NCBI GenBank assembly: GCA_963971535.1
Contig: OZ020591.1
Location: forward strand, 15,297,623-15,361,622
DNA from: Notolepis coatsorum
Taxonomy: Eukaryota > Chordata > Actinopteri > Aulopiformes > Paralepididae
Direction: 5' to 3'
DNA length: 64,000 nt
Position 1 is the first letter of the stretch. Every line of letters begins with the position of its first letter. The notes beneath the pieces were generated by a model, which saw only the letters and a program-made list of their open reading frames with translations, had not been told where the DNA came from and ran no database searches. Of the stretch, positions 1 through 9,049 are shown one piece after another. Made by a program: the position numbers and the translations under genes.

Positions 1-117
1 GTCTGATAAAATTCAAATACTTCTGTCACTCATTTGCTTCCATACTGCTCCGACTGGCATCCACCACTAGATGTCAATAGAGATACAGGGAGAAAGATTA
101 GGGGAGAGAATGCGAGA

Positions 118-533
118 TTTTTTTCCATAGTCGCAGTTTGCGAAGACGCTCTCTGATTGGCTAGCCCTCGTACAGCAAAGACCCTCTCTGATTGGTTTAG
201 CTCTGAAGGGCTCTGGGATAGAAATGTCCGCCTTGTACATATATATTCTCTGCTTCGAAGTGGTTATGCTTTGGCCCTCTTTCGAAGTGGGTTATGCTTA
301 GAGTTATGGTTAGGGTTGGTTAGGTAGAGTTATGGTTAGGGCAACCCTAACCATAACTCTAAGCATAACCCACTTCGAAAGAGGGCCAAAGCATAACCAC
401 TTCGAAGCAGAGAATATATATATGTACAAGGCGGAAGAGACTCTTCGGAGCTAAACCAATCAGAGAGGGTCTTCGCTGTATGCGGGCTAGCCAATCAGAG
501 AGCGTCTTCGCAAACTGCGGCTACGGGAAAAAG
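118..533. repeat. Fold-back element (long inverted repeat)
   Basis: The left arm (about 118-319) is repeated in inverse orientation as the right arm (about 341-533), nearly base for base, around a loop of about 20 bp. Both arms share a block with CTCTCTGATTGG and another with CACTTCGAA. The centre holds GGTTAGGG-like words. There is no coding content. No clear target duplication is visible, so this could be a palindromic MITE or a local inverted duplication. Confidence 0.75.
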
Positions 534-622
534 TCATGCAGAGAGAATAAGGTATGGGAACATTTAGATGTAAGAAATGTGTGAAACTTAAAACATTGAA
601 CATGTTATAGATTCATTAAAAT

Positions 623-1200
623 TAGTGCTGTCAATAGATTAAAAAAATTAACTAATTAATATCACAATTTTCTGTAATCAATCTAGATAAAAAATCGCAT
701 TTTTCTACTTAAGACCGAAGCTTGTAACGGATATTTACTCGAGTAAAATCATGGAAATAATGTAGAATCAACACAAAGAAAGTATATTTAGATTCAAAGA
801 CTATTTTAATAGCTTTCTTTGAATGCAGTGTCTCTCCTGTGAAATACAAATGTTCAACAAAACCATCAACATTGACTCAGCTTTAAATACCTCTTTCTTA
901 TATCTGCAGCGCAAACAGATAACATAGTCCAGTATGTTAAAGTGCAGATTGGCTTAGAGGACGATAATGTCTTGTATGAACTACCAGTAATATAAATCAT
1001 ATTAACAACAAAAAGGTGCATGAGTCAATGCAAAAAAAGAACAAGCAAAGATACTGCTGAAAGTTCAGAACGTTGAAAATTCTTCACTCCATAGATTAAT
1101 CTAGATAAACATTTTTAACACTTAAAATCTAGATAAAACATTTTTAACGCTTAATCATTCAAATTAATCTCAAGTTAAAGCATTAACTTTCACAGCCCTA
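623..1200. mobile_element. Non-autonomous hAT-type element
   Basis: The element starts TAGTGCTGTCAAT and ends with the inverse of TAGGGCTGTGAAAG, the terminal style of fish hAT elements. It is flanked by a perfect 8-bp duplication, ATTAAAAT, at 615-622 and 1201-1208. The 578-bp AT-rich interior has no transposase frame. Short AATCTAGATAAA words repeat near both ends. The 8-bp duplication and terminal sequence fix the superfamily; the family name is not known. Confidence 0.85.
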
Positions 1201-1324
1201 ATTAAAATACATAACATCTAATCTTGGTCATACCTCTATACTAAAATAAGAATTTGCAATATTGCCCAATCTACTCACTTTCTGAGAAGTTCTCAAATGT
1301 TGGAGAAGAGACTGAACCTCAGCC

Positions 1325-1650
1325 CTGCCATAGTCCAGTAGTGCAGCCTGACTCTCTGACCATGCTGCCATAGTCCAGTAGTGCAGCCTGACTCTCTGAC
1401 CATGCTGCCATAGTCCAGTAGTGCAGCCTGACTCTCTGGCCATGCTGCCATAGTCCAGTAGTGCAGCCTGACTCTCTGACCATGCTGCCATAGTCCAGTA
1501 GTGCAGCCTGACTCTCTGACCATGCTGCCATAGTCCAGTAGTGCAGCCTGACTCTCTGACCATGCTGCCATAGTCCAGTAGTGCAGCCTGACTCTCTGGC
1601 CATGCTGCCATAGTCCAGTAGTGCAGTCTGACTCTCTGGCCATGCGTCAT
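1325..1650. repeat. 40-bp minisatellite, about 8 copies
   Basis: The word TAGTCCAGTA recurs every 40 bp from 1331 to 1611. Units differ by single substitutions, for example CTCTGAC or CTCTGGC. Because 40 is not a multiple of three and the unit lacks stops, all three minus frames stay open as peptide repeats. These frames are not genes. Confidence 0.95.
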
Positions 1651-1748
1651 GGTTGACTATTCTGAAGCTGTCGACTACACCTTCCCCTGACTGACTCATC
1701 AAGCAGCTGAAGCGTGATCTCATCTCTTCTACTGCAACAGCTGCTGCC

Positions 1749-2045
1749 ACATGCAGATTACTGAAACAGCATCAGTCAAGGGAACACATGCAGATTACTG
1801 AAACACCATCAGTCAAGGAAACACATGCAGATTACTGAGACATCATCAGTCAAGGGAACACATGCAGATGACTGAAACACCATCAGTCAAGGAAACACAT
1901 GCAGATTACTGAGACACCATCAGTCAAGGAAACACATGCAGATTACTGAGACACCATCAGTCAAGGAAACACATGCAGATTACTGAAACACCATCAGTCA
2001 AGGGAACACATGCAGATTACTGAAACACCATCAGTCAAGGGAACT
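1749..2045. repeat. 37-bp minisatellite, 8 copies
   Basis: ATGCAGATTACTGA recurs at 37-bp steps (1751, 1788, 1825, 1862, 1899, 1936, 1973, 2010). Units share CATCAGTCAAGG. It lies about 100 bp from the 40-bp array but is unrelated in sequence. Confidence 0.95.
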
Positions 2046-2129
2046 CACCCTTTCAGCTCCATGCCCTTAAAAGCATATAACACCAAAATTGAAATACCAA
2101 TAACTGAAACATTTATTTTCACATGATTC

Positions 2130-2690
2130 AAATGTGGCGTAATGTAGAGAGGTCTTGTGCTGTTAAGTGCCTGTGGCACCTCGACTCTCCAATTTTTCAT
2201 AACCAGCAACTACTTGTTGGGCACAAACCTGTTAATATTCCTCAATGGGAGAGGAGGGGACTTTATACTCTGGAAGATATATATGATAAAAACGGTCTTT
2301 GAGCGTTTCAGGACCTAAAAGGGTTTTATGATCTACCCGGCTAATCATTCCTCCTCTACCTGCAACTAAGGTCGGCGCTCAGGGCTCACGGTGTGCCGTG
2401 GGCTCAAGCGTTGCACTCACACCCTTTTGTCGGGCTTATCGGAGACAGGACAACCACAAGACGGTTTGTCTCAGATTTGTGTACACTTTTAATCAAATCC
2501 ACATATAAAAAATGTACATTAGATACAATCTGTCGAGGGGACATCCCAGAGTTGGACCCTGAGTTTGACTGGGATGACGTTTGGACAAATGTTATATTAG
2601 CCTCCCGCAACCCTAATCACCAGCAAATTCATTTTAATTTTATTCATAAGACGTATCTCACACCTAGGAAGCTGTTTGCTATGGGACTGG
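2130..2690 (+). pseudogene. L1-like LINE ORF2 C-terminal fragment
   Basis: The translated fragment matches, position by position, the C-terminal part of the two L1-like ORF2 copies elsewhere in this window. Shared landmarks are a W-x-x-x-G-hydrophobic-TLED segment near 2250, then DIPELDPEFDWDDVW, ASRNPNHQQI and a HKTYLTP motif near 2650. A stop falls at about 2301 and the frame shifts before the last segment at 2393-2690. It ends just before the Cys/His region, where the LTR-like repeat begins. It is a dead retrotransposon remnant. Confidence 0.8.
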
Positions 2691-3353
2691 GGGGGGAATG
2701 TCTAATGTCTTTTGTGGTGTTTTTTATTTTTACTCTGTATTTTGTATTCTGTATTTATTATTTCTAATTGTCTTTGTGAGGTTCGCCTCTCCCTGGACCT
2801 TTAATTCCCTGTCTCCTCACTTCTCCAGCCCCCACCCTCGCGCTCGTTTAGCCTCGTCTGCTCTTCAGCAGCCCACACCCTTGGACTATCTGTCATTATC
2901 TGTTTGATTGGTTCGTGCCGAACACACTCTTCTAGTTCAAGTATCAATTACCTTCACGCACCTGATGTGTATTCTAATTAGCGCCCCTGTGGGCTTTAAG
3001 TACCTCGCTCTTCCCCTCTGTCCTGGTCGGGTCGTTCCGTATCATATCTCTATCACCAAACTCCTTCGGGAGGTTCTCTGTCTGTAGGCTCCTACGGGAG
3101 TTTCTGTTTCTGTCTGTATGCTGTTTTATCTCCGGCGTGAGACGAGGTGCAAGCTTTGGCCACCTGTCGCCGTTTGCCTGGAGGGAGACATTGTACTGCG
3201 CTCTCTAATCCTCTACGGGAGGTATTCCAGTGTTCCACTCCAGACCTCCGCGCCAGATGCGCTCAAGCCTTCGCCACCTGTCGCCGTTTGTCTGGAGGGA
3301 GACACTGTACTGCGCTCTCTAATCCTCTACGGGAGGTAATCCAGTGTTCCACT

Positions 3354-3950
3354 TCAGACCTCCGCGCAGCAGACGCGCACCACTCAGACCTCCGCGCAGC
3401 AGACGCGCACCACTCAGACCTCCGCGCCAGATGCGCTCTCCGTACCGGCGCGTACTCCAAGCAGACGCGCACCACTCAGACCTCCGCGCCAGATGCGCTC
3501 TCCGTACCGGCGCGTACTCCAAGCAGACGCGCACCACTCGGACCTCCGCGCCAGATGCGCTCTCCGTACCGGCGCGTACTCCAAGCAGACGCGCACCACT
3601 CAGACCTCCGCGCCAGATGCGCTCTCCGTACCGGCGCGTACTCCAAGCAGACGCGCACCACTCAGACCTCCGCGCCAGATGCGCTCTCCGTACCGCCGCG
3701 TACTCCAAGCAGACGCGCACCACTCAGACCTCCGCGCCAGATGCGCTCTCCGTACCGGCGCGTACTCCAAGCAGACGCGCACCACTCAGACCTCCGCGCC
3801 AGATGCGCTCTCCGTACCGGCGCGTACTCCAAGCAGACGCGCACCACTCAGACCTCCGCGCCAGATGCGCTCTCCGTACCGGCGCGTACTCCAAGCAGAC
3901 GCGCACCACTCAGACCTCCGCGCCAGATGCTCTCTCCGAGCCGGCGCGCT
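3354..3950. repeat. 62-bp minisatellite, about 9 copies
   Basis: GATGCGCTCT recurs every 62 bp (3430 to 3926) with CCTCCGCGCCA and ACGCGCACCACT in each unit. It is preceded by two short units of about 30 bp. The GC-rich, stop-free unit opens frames in several phases on both strands; these are repeat artefacts. The companion copy at 6565-6751 has only four units. Confidence 0.95.
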
Positions 3951-4079
3951 CTCCTCCAGACGTCTAGCCTGCGCGCGCCTACTCCATCCCTGTAAGCAGC
4001 TCTGACCCTCGCCCTGTTCCAAGGCCCGAACCCTGTTTTCTCTGTCCCTGTCCCCAGCCCGCCTCCGCGGGCCTCTGTC

Positions 4080-4350
4080 CCTGTTTTCCCCTCTCTAGTC
4101 CCCTAGTCCTCCCTGTCCAGTCCTTCTAGTCCTCCTAGTCCTCCCTGTCCAGTCCTTCTAGTCCTCCTAGTCCTCCCTGTCCAGTCCTTCTGGTCCTCCT
4201 AGTCCTCCCGCCTCCGCGGGCCTCTGTCCCTGTTTCCCCTCTCTAGTCCTCCTAGTCCTCCCTGTCCCCAGCCCGCCTCCGCGGGCCTCTGTCCCTGTTT
4301 CCCCTCTCTAGTTCCTCCTAGTCCTCCCTGTCCAGTCCTCCTAGTCCTCC
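4080..4350. repeat. C/T-rich short tandem repeats
   Basis: CTAGTCCTCC and CCTGTCCAGTC words alternate irregularly, interleaved with a longer block containing CCGCCTCCGCGGGCCTC. The same block recurs at 6880-7190 in the second copy of the composite repeat, with one extra short segment there. Confidence 0.8.
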
Positions 4351-4639
4351 CTGTTCCTGCCCTGTTCCCTTGCCCTGGCCCTGTCCGTTAGCCTTCCCTT
4401 AGCCTTCCCCTTAGCCAGCTCGCCTCTTAAAGGCACTGGCCTTTTTCCCAATTCTTGTTTTCCTGTGATTTGTGTTCTCCCTTAAAGGGACAGTGCCGTT
4501 TTCTGTTGTTTTCAATAAATGTCCAGTTCTTGGCTTACTCTCATACCTGTCTTGTGTTGTGCGATTGGGGTCGGTTACAAACCATAACAGTACGACCCGA
4601 CCAGTCGACGACCCCAGCCAGCACAGACGGTGTATGTTG

Positions 4640-5100
4640 AGTTTGCCTTTTTTTTGTTCCCTTTAGTCTCCCCTGTTAGCTTCCCTGTTAGCTCCCCTGT
4701 TAGCCCTGTTAGCTTCCCTGTTAGCCCTGTTAGCTCCCCTGTTAGCTTGTTAGTCTCCCCTGTTAGCTCCCCTGTTAGCCTGTTGACTCCCCTGTTTGCT
4801 TCCCTGTTAGCCTCGTTAGCTCCCCTGCAGCTTGTTAGGCCTCTACTACCAGCATGGCCCCAGTCTGCTAGCTTAGCCCCGGCTGCTAGCACAGCCTCTA
4901 TGTTAATGCAGCCTTGCTGCTGGCATAGGCCCTGTAGCTAGCCATGCCCAGGCAGCTAACCCAGTCCCTCTGCATGGCCCCAGTCTGCTAGCTTAGCCCC
5001 GGCTGTTAGCACAGCCTCTATGTTAATGCAGCTCTTGCAGCTAGCATAGGCCCTGTAGCTAGCCATGCCCAGGCAGCTAACCCGGTCCCTCTGCATGGCC
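4640..5100. repeat. CTGTTAGC short repeats and an about 120-bp direct duplication
   Basis: From 4660 to 4830 the words CCCCTGTTAGC and TTCCCTGTTAGC repeat many times. From about 4855 a unit of about 120 bp starting GGCCCCAGTCTGCTAGC occurs twice in tandem, and a third diverged part sits at 6440-6555. GCTAGC is common to all of them, which suggests the neighbouring arrays grew from one source. Confidence 0.85.
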
Positions 5101-5111
5101 TCCACTTTTTG

Positions 5112-6425
5112 TGTAGCCTTCAGCTAGCAAGGTCAGTTTTCTCCCACTGCTAGGACTGCCCTTTCAGCTAGCAAGGTCAGTTTTTTCCCACTGCTAGGAC
5201 TGCCCTTTCAGCTAGCAAGGTCAGTTTTCCCACTGCTAGGACTGCCCTTTCAGCTAGCAAGGTCAGTTTTCCCACTGCTAGGACTGCCCTTTCAGCTAGC
5301 AAGGTCAGTTTTTTCCCACTGCTAGGACTGCCCTTTCAGCTAGCAAGGTCAGTTTTCTCCCACTGCTAGGACTGCCCTTTCAGCTAGCAAGGTCAGTTTT
5401 CCCACTGCTAGAACTGCCCTTTCAACTAGCAAGGTCAGTTTTCCCACTGCTAGGACTGCCCTTTCAGCTAGCAAGGTCAGTTTTCTCCCACTGCTAGGAC
5501 TGCTCCTTCAGCTAGCAAGGTCAGTTTTCCCACTGCTAGGACTGCCCTTTCAGCTAGCAAGGTCAGTTTTTTCCCACTGCTAGGACTGCCCTTTCAGCTA
5601 GCAAGGTCAGTTTTCCCACTGCTAGGACTGCCCTTTCAGCTAGCAAGGTCAGTTTTCTCCCACTGCTAGGACTGCCCCTTCAGCTAGCAAGGTCAGTTTT
5701 CTCCCACTGCTAGGACTGCCCCTTCAGCTAGCAAGGTCAGTTTGCTCCCACTGCTAGGACTGCCCCTTCAGCTAGCAAGGTCAGTTTCCCCACTGCTAGG
5801 ACTGCCCCTTCAGCTAGCAAGGTCAGTTTTCTCTCACTGCTAGGACTGTCCCTTCAGCTAGCAAGGTCAGTTTTCTCTCACTGCTAGGACTGCCCCTTCA
5901 GCTAGCAAGGTCAGTTTTTCCCCACTGCTAGGACTGCCCCTTCAGCTAGCAAGGTCAGTTCCCCACAGCTAGGACTGCCCTTTCAGCTAGCAAGGTCAGT
6001 TTTTTCCCACTGCTAGGACTGCCCTTTCAGCTAGCAAGGTCAGTTTTCCCACTGCTAGGACTGCCCTTTCAGCTAGCAAGGTCAGTTTTCTCCCACTGCT
6101 AGGACTGCCCCTTCAGCTAGCAAGGTCAGTTTTCTCCCACTGCTAGGACTGCCCCTTCAGCTAGCAAGGTCAGTTTGCTCCCACTGCTAGGACTGCCCCT
6201 TCAGCTAGCAAGGTCAGTTTCCCCACTGCTAGGACTGCCCCTTCAGCTAGCAAGGTCAGTTTTCTCTCACTGCTAGGACTGTCCCTTCAGCTAGCAAGGT
6301 CCGTTTTCTCTCACTGCTAGGACTGCCCCTTCAGCTAGCAAGGTCAGTTTTTCCCCACTGCTAGGACTGCCCCTTCAGCTAGCAAGGTCAGTTCCCCACA
6401 GCTAGGACTGTCCTTCCAGCTAGCT
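5112..6425. repeat. 41-44 bp minisatellite, about 30 copies, with higher-order repeat
   Basis: Each monomer contains CAGCTAGCAAGGTCAG followed by a variable T/C stretch and CACTGCTAGGACTG. Length varies through the T/C stretch. The series of variant monomers at about 5550-5976 is repeated almost exactly at about 5977-6410, including the rare GTTTGCTCCC, CTCTCAC and GTTCCCCACAG variants. That indicates a block duplication of about ten monomers. No gene is present. Confidence 0.95.
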
Positions 6426-6555
6426 TGTTCTCTCATGCTGGTCCAGCCCTGTCTGCCAGCCTAGCTCCGGCAGCTAGCGCAGCCTCTATGTTAATGTAGC
6501 AGTACAGCTAGCATAGGCCCTGTAGCTATCTGTGCCCTGGCAGCTACCCTTTCCC

Positions 6556-7427
6556 TCTGCGCCAGATGCGCTCTCCGTACCGGCGCGTACTCCAAGCAGA
6601 CGCGCACCACTCAGACCTCCGCGCCAGATGCGCTCTCCGTACCAGCGCGTACTCCAAGCAGACGCGCACCACTCAGACCTCCGCGCCAGATGCGCTCTCC
6701 GTACCGGCGCGTACTCCAAGCAGACGCGCACCACTCAGACCTCCGCGCCAGATGCGCTCTCCGAGCCGGCGCGCTCTCCTCCAGACGTCTAGCCTGCGCG
6801 CGCCTACTCCATCCCTGTAAGCAGCTCTGACCCTCGCCCTGTTCCAAGGCCCGAACCCTGTTTTCTCTGTCCCTGTCCCCAGCCCGCCTCCGCGGGCCTC
6901 TGTCCCTGTTTTCCCCTCTCTAGTCCCCTAGTCCTCCCTGTCCAGTCCTTCTAGTCCTCCTAGTCCTCCCTGTCCAGTCCTTCTAGTCCTCCTAGTCCTC
7001 CCTGTCCAGTCCTTCTGGTCCTCCTAGTCCTCCCTGTCCCCAGCCCGCCTCCGCGGGCCTCTGTCCCTGTTTCCCCTCTCTAGTCCTCCTAGTCCTTCCT
7101 GTCCCCAGCCCGCCTCCGCGGGCCTCTGTCCCTGTTTCCCCTCTCTAGTTCCTCCTAGTCCTCCCTGTCCAGTCCTCCTAGTCCTCCCTGTTCCTGCCCT
7201 GTTCCCTTGCCCTGGCCCTGTCCGTTAGCCTTCCCTTAGCCTTCCCCTTAGCCAGCTCGCCTCTTAAAGGCACTGGCCTTTTTCCCAATTCTTGTTTTCC
7301 TGTGATTTGTGTTCTCCCTTAAAGGGACAGTGCCGTTTTCTGTTGTTTTCAATAAATGCCCAGTTCTTGGCTTACTCTCATACCTGTCTTGTGTTGTGCG
7401 ATTGGGGTCGGTTACAAACCATAACAG
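6556..7427 (+). mobile_element. LTR-like composite repeat, copy 2 (5'-shortened)
   Basis: This is the same sequence as the 3' half of copy 1: four 62-bp units, the CCGCGGGCC short-repeat block, an AATAAA signal near 7354 and the CATAACA end. By eye it is nearly identical to copy 1, with a few substitutions and one short indel. Its left end joins a CCCTCTGC word shared with the internal repeats, so the start was probably lost by recombination. The 143 bp to its right are AT-rich with another AATAAA near 7533 and carry no gene I can name. Confidence 0.5.
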
Positions 7428-7575
7428 TCTTGTCATTATTATGATTATTATTGTTGAAGTACTGTCCTGTGATGTCCTGTGTATTACTGTTGTCACTGTA
7501 TTATGTTGTGTTCTGTTTAATTGAAAATAGAAAATAAAGAAATTTAATCATACGCTTTTTTTAAACAAACCTTAC

Positions 7576-8956
7576 TGTAACTGAGGGGTACAATTCCCTG
7601 ACTGTATTGATAAGTATGGTATCATTAAACCACTACCGCTTTATGTACTTTAACTACTGGCCATACAGTACACGATATCTAAATATGATGAACACTTTCC
7701 CACAATGAAATCGGGTCCACACAAAGGTAATAATCAAATATTTAATATATAGCAAAAGGTACATATAATATTCACCATTACATTTATGATTTGAATGCAC
7801 TTGTAAGGCAAATGAGTACTCGTAGGCAAATCAACACTGAATGTCCAATCTCTGGTTACGCAGGAAGCAAGTATACAACCTGGCTCTTAGGGAATTATAA
7901 CGATGGCACACTTAATGATTATAGCTGGATATACTGTAGGGGTCCTCCCGGTCGTAAGCCGGTAGGGGGGGTAGGAGAGCCGTCGGCAGTATCCCGTCTG
8001 GTCAACGATGTCTAGGGAGACTTCACGTACAGAAGACAGTGCAGTAGAATCTTGATCCACAGATGAATACACCTTGGCTCTCTTGTAGGCTGTAGCTGTA
8101 GCTGTAGCTCCACAGTGAAGAAGAAGCGAGGCGACCTCAGTCTGGTCTGAGCGCCGTCTCACCTTGACTCCTCTCGGGGTAAATCCAACACTCACCGGTG
8201 TTGGCGATTATCCGCTCCACAAATCAAAGTACCAAAGCAAATATATATCCCATGCCGCTTAGGGCTCAGCAGTCGTCGGGTAGGTAATCCAATGTACAGG
8301 TCCACTCGGTCCTCGCCTAGAACTCCTCGGATGAAAGCACCACGTGTGGTCTGCCCAACCTGGTTAAGACTCTAGATAACACGAGGAAGCGACGGGGATG
8401 CTGCTCACTTTAGAACTCTAACCGCACGATGCACCATACATAATAGACTATTATTACTTAATAGAAATACGGTGCCAAACTCTGACAATTCAGCTATTAA
8501 TTCGCACGAGGTCTCAATGCTATTCTAAGGCCAAACAGGCCATACTACACCGCACGCGGTATCGTGGGGTGAGGCTTCACGTTCTGTTACTTAGTTGGGT
8601 AGAAGGGTAAAGGACTAAGGGATAAGAGGACTTCTACATTTACTTGCGCCATATTTATATGCACAGTGAACAAATAGTGCCACTCTCTTTTCGGTAGCCG
8701 TATTCCTGCGCAGAGCCGGGGCTAGTAGGGACATGTTTCGTCGGTACCATTGAACTTGGCTCCAAGGGGCTTGTCTCCTGGCGCCAGGTCCTTGTCCAAT
8801 AAGAGAATGAACTATTATGGGCTATAGTAGACTAAAGGGATATTCCGTATATATGTACAAGGAATATACAAGGGATATCAAACGATATACAAATACTATT
8901 CAATATATATCCATAAATAAATATATATATTCGGTTTAATCTGATCCTTCACAACA
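7576..8956 (-). repeat. BEL-1 3' LTR
   Basis: On the element strand it begins TGTTGTGAAGG and ends CAGTTACA, giving TG...CA ends. It is AT-rich near its start and holds a small GTAGCT triplication. The open frames inside it lack family matches and are chance frames. Confidence 0.95.
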
Positions 8957-8968
8957 GCCGCCCCCTAA
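8957..8968 (-). other. Polypurine tract of BEL-1
   Basis: On the minus strand, TTAGGGGGCGGC lies directly upstream of the 3' LTR. It matches the plus-strand priming position, and the same word precedes the 3' LTR of BEL-2. Confidence 0.75.
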
Positions 8969-9049
8969 TTAGTCCCACCTAATTAGCTAAGCAGAGACAG
9001 ATTAACCGCACTGTCCGCTACTCAATGTCCGCTGTGAGGGTCAGTCAAC

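Larger units (their letters stand above)
2699..4587 (+). mobile_element. LTR-like composite repeat, copy 1 (probably Gypsy-type)
   Basis: This block breaks into the L1 fragment with TGTCTAATG and ends CATAACA. It has a CT-rich, promoter-like stretch near 2950-3060, two copies of an about 116-bp unit (3150-3381), a 62-bp minisatellite, C/T-rich short repeats and an AATAAA signal near 4514. A nearly identical but shorter copy ends at 7427. The paired layout, poly(A) signal and terminal CA fit an LTR of a retroelement whose interior has become satellite-like. No target duplication or primer site was found, so a segmental repeat remains possible. Confidence 0.45.

Noticed and set aside
290-371. 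Interstitial telomere repeat
   Set aside because: Only a few TTAGGG-like words, imperfectly spaced inside a palindrome.
1228-1750. Three overlapping minus-strand frames of 116-143 codons
   Set aside because: All three are translations of the 40-bp tandem repeat in different phases.
3147-4005. Long open frames (up to 282 codons) on both strands, 3147-4022
   Set aside because: They run through the 62-bp stop-free minisatellite in several phases and have no family match.
5112-6425. CRISPR array
   Set aside because: Regular repeats, but the intervening parts are variants of the same monomer and not unique spacers, and the genome is eukaryotic.
7791-8195. Frames of 74 and 102 codons repeated exactly at 15474-15878
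   Set aside because: They lie in the BEL-1 LTR; the identity reflects LTR identity and not a conserved gene.
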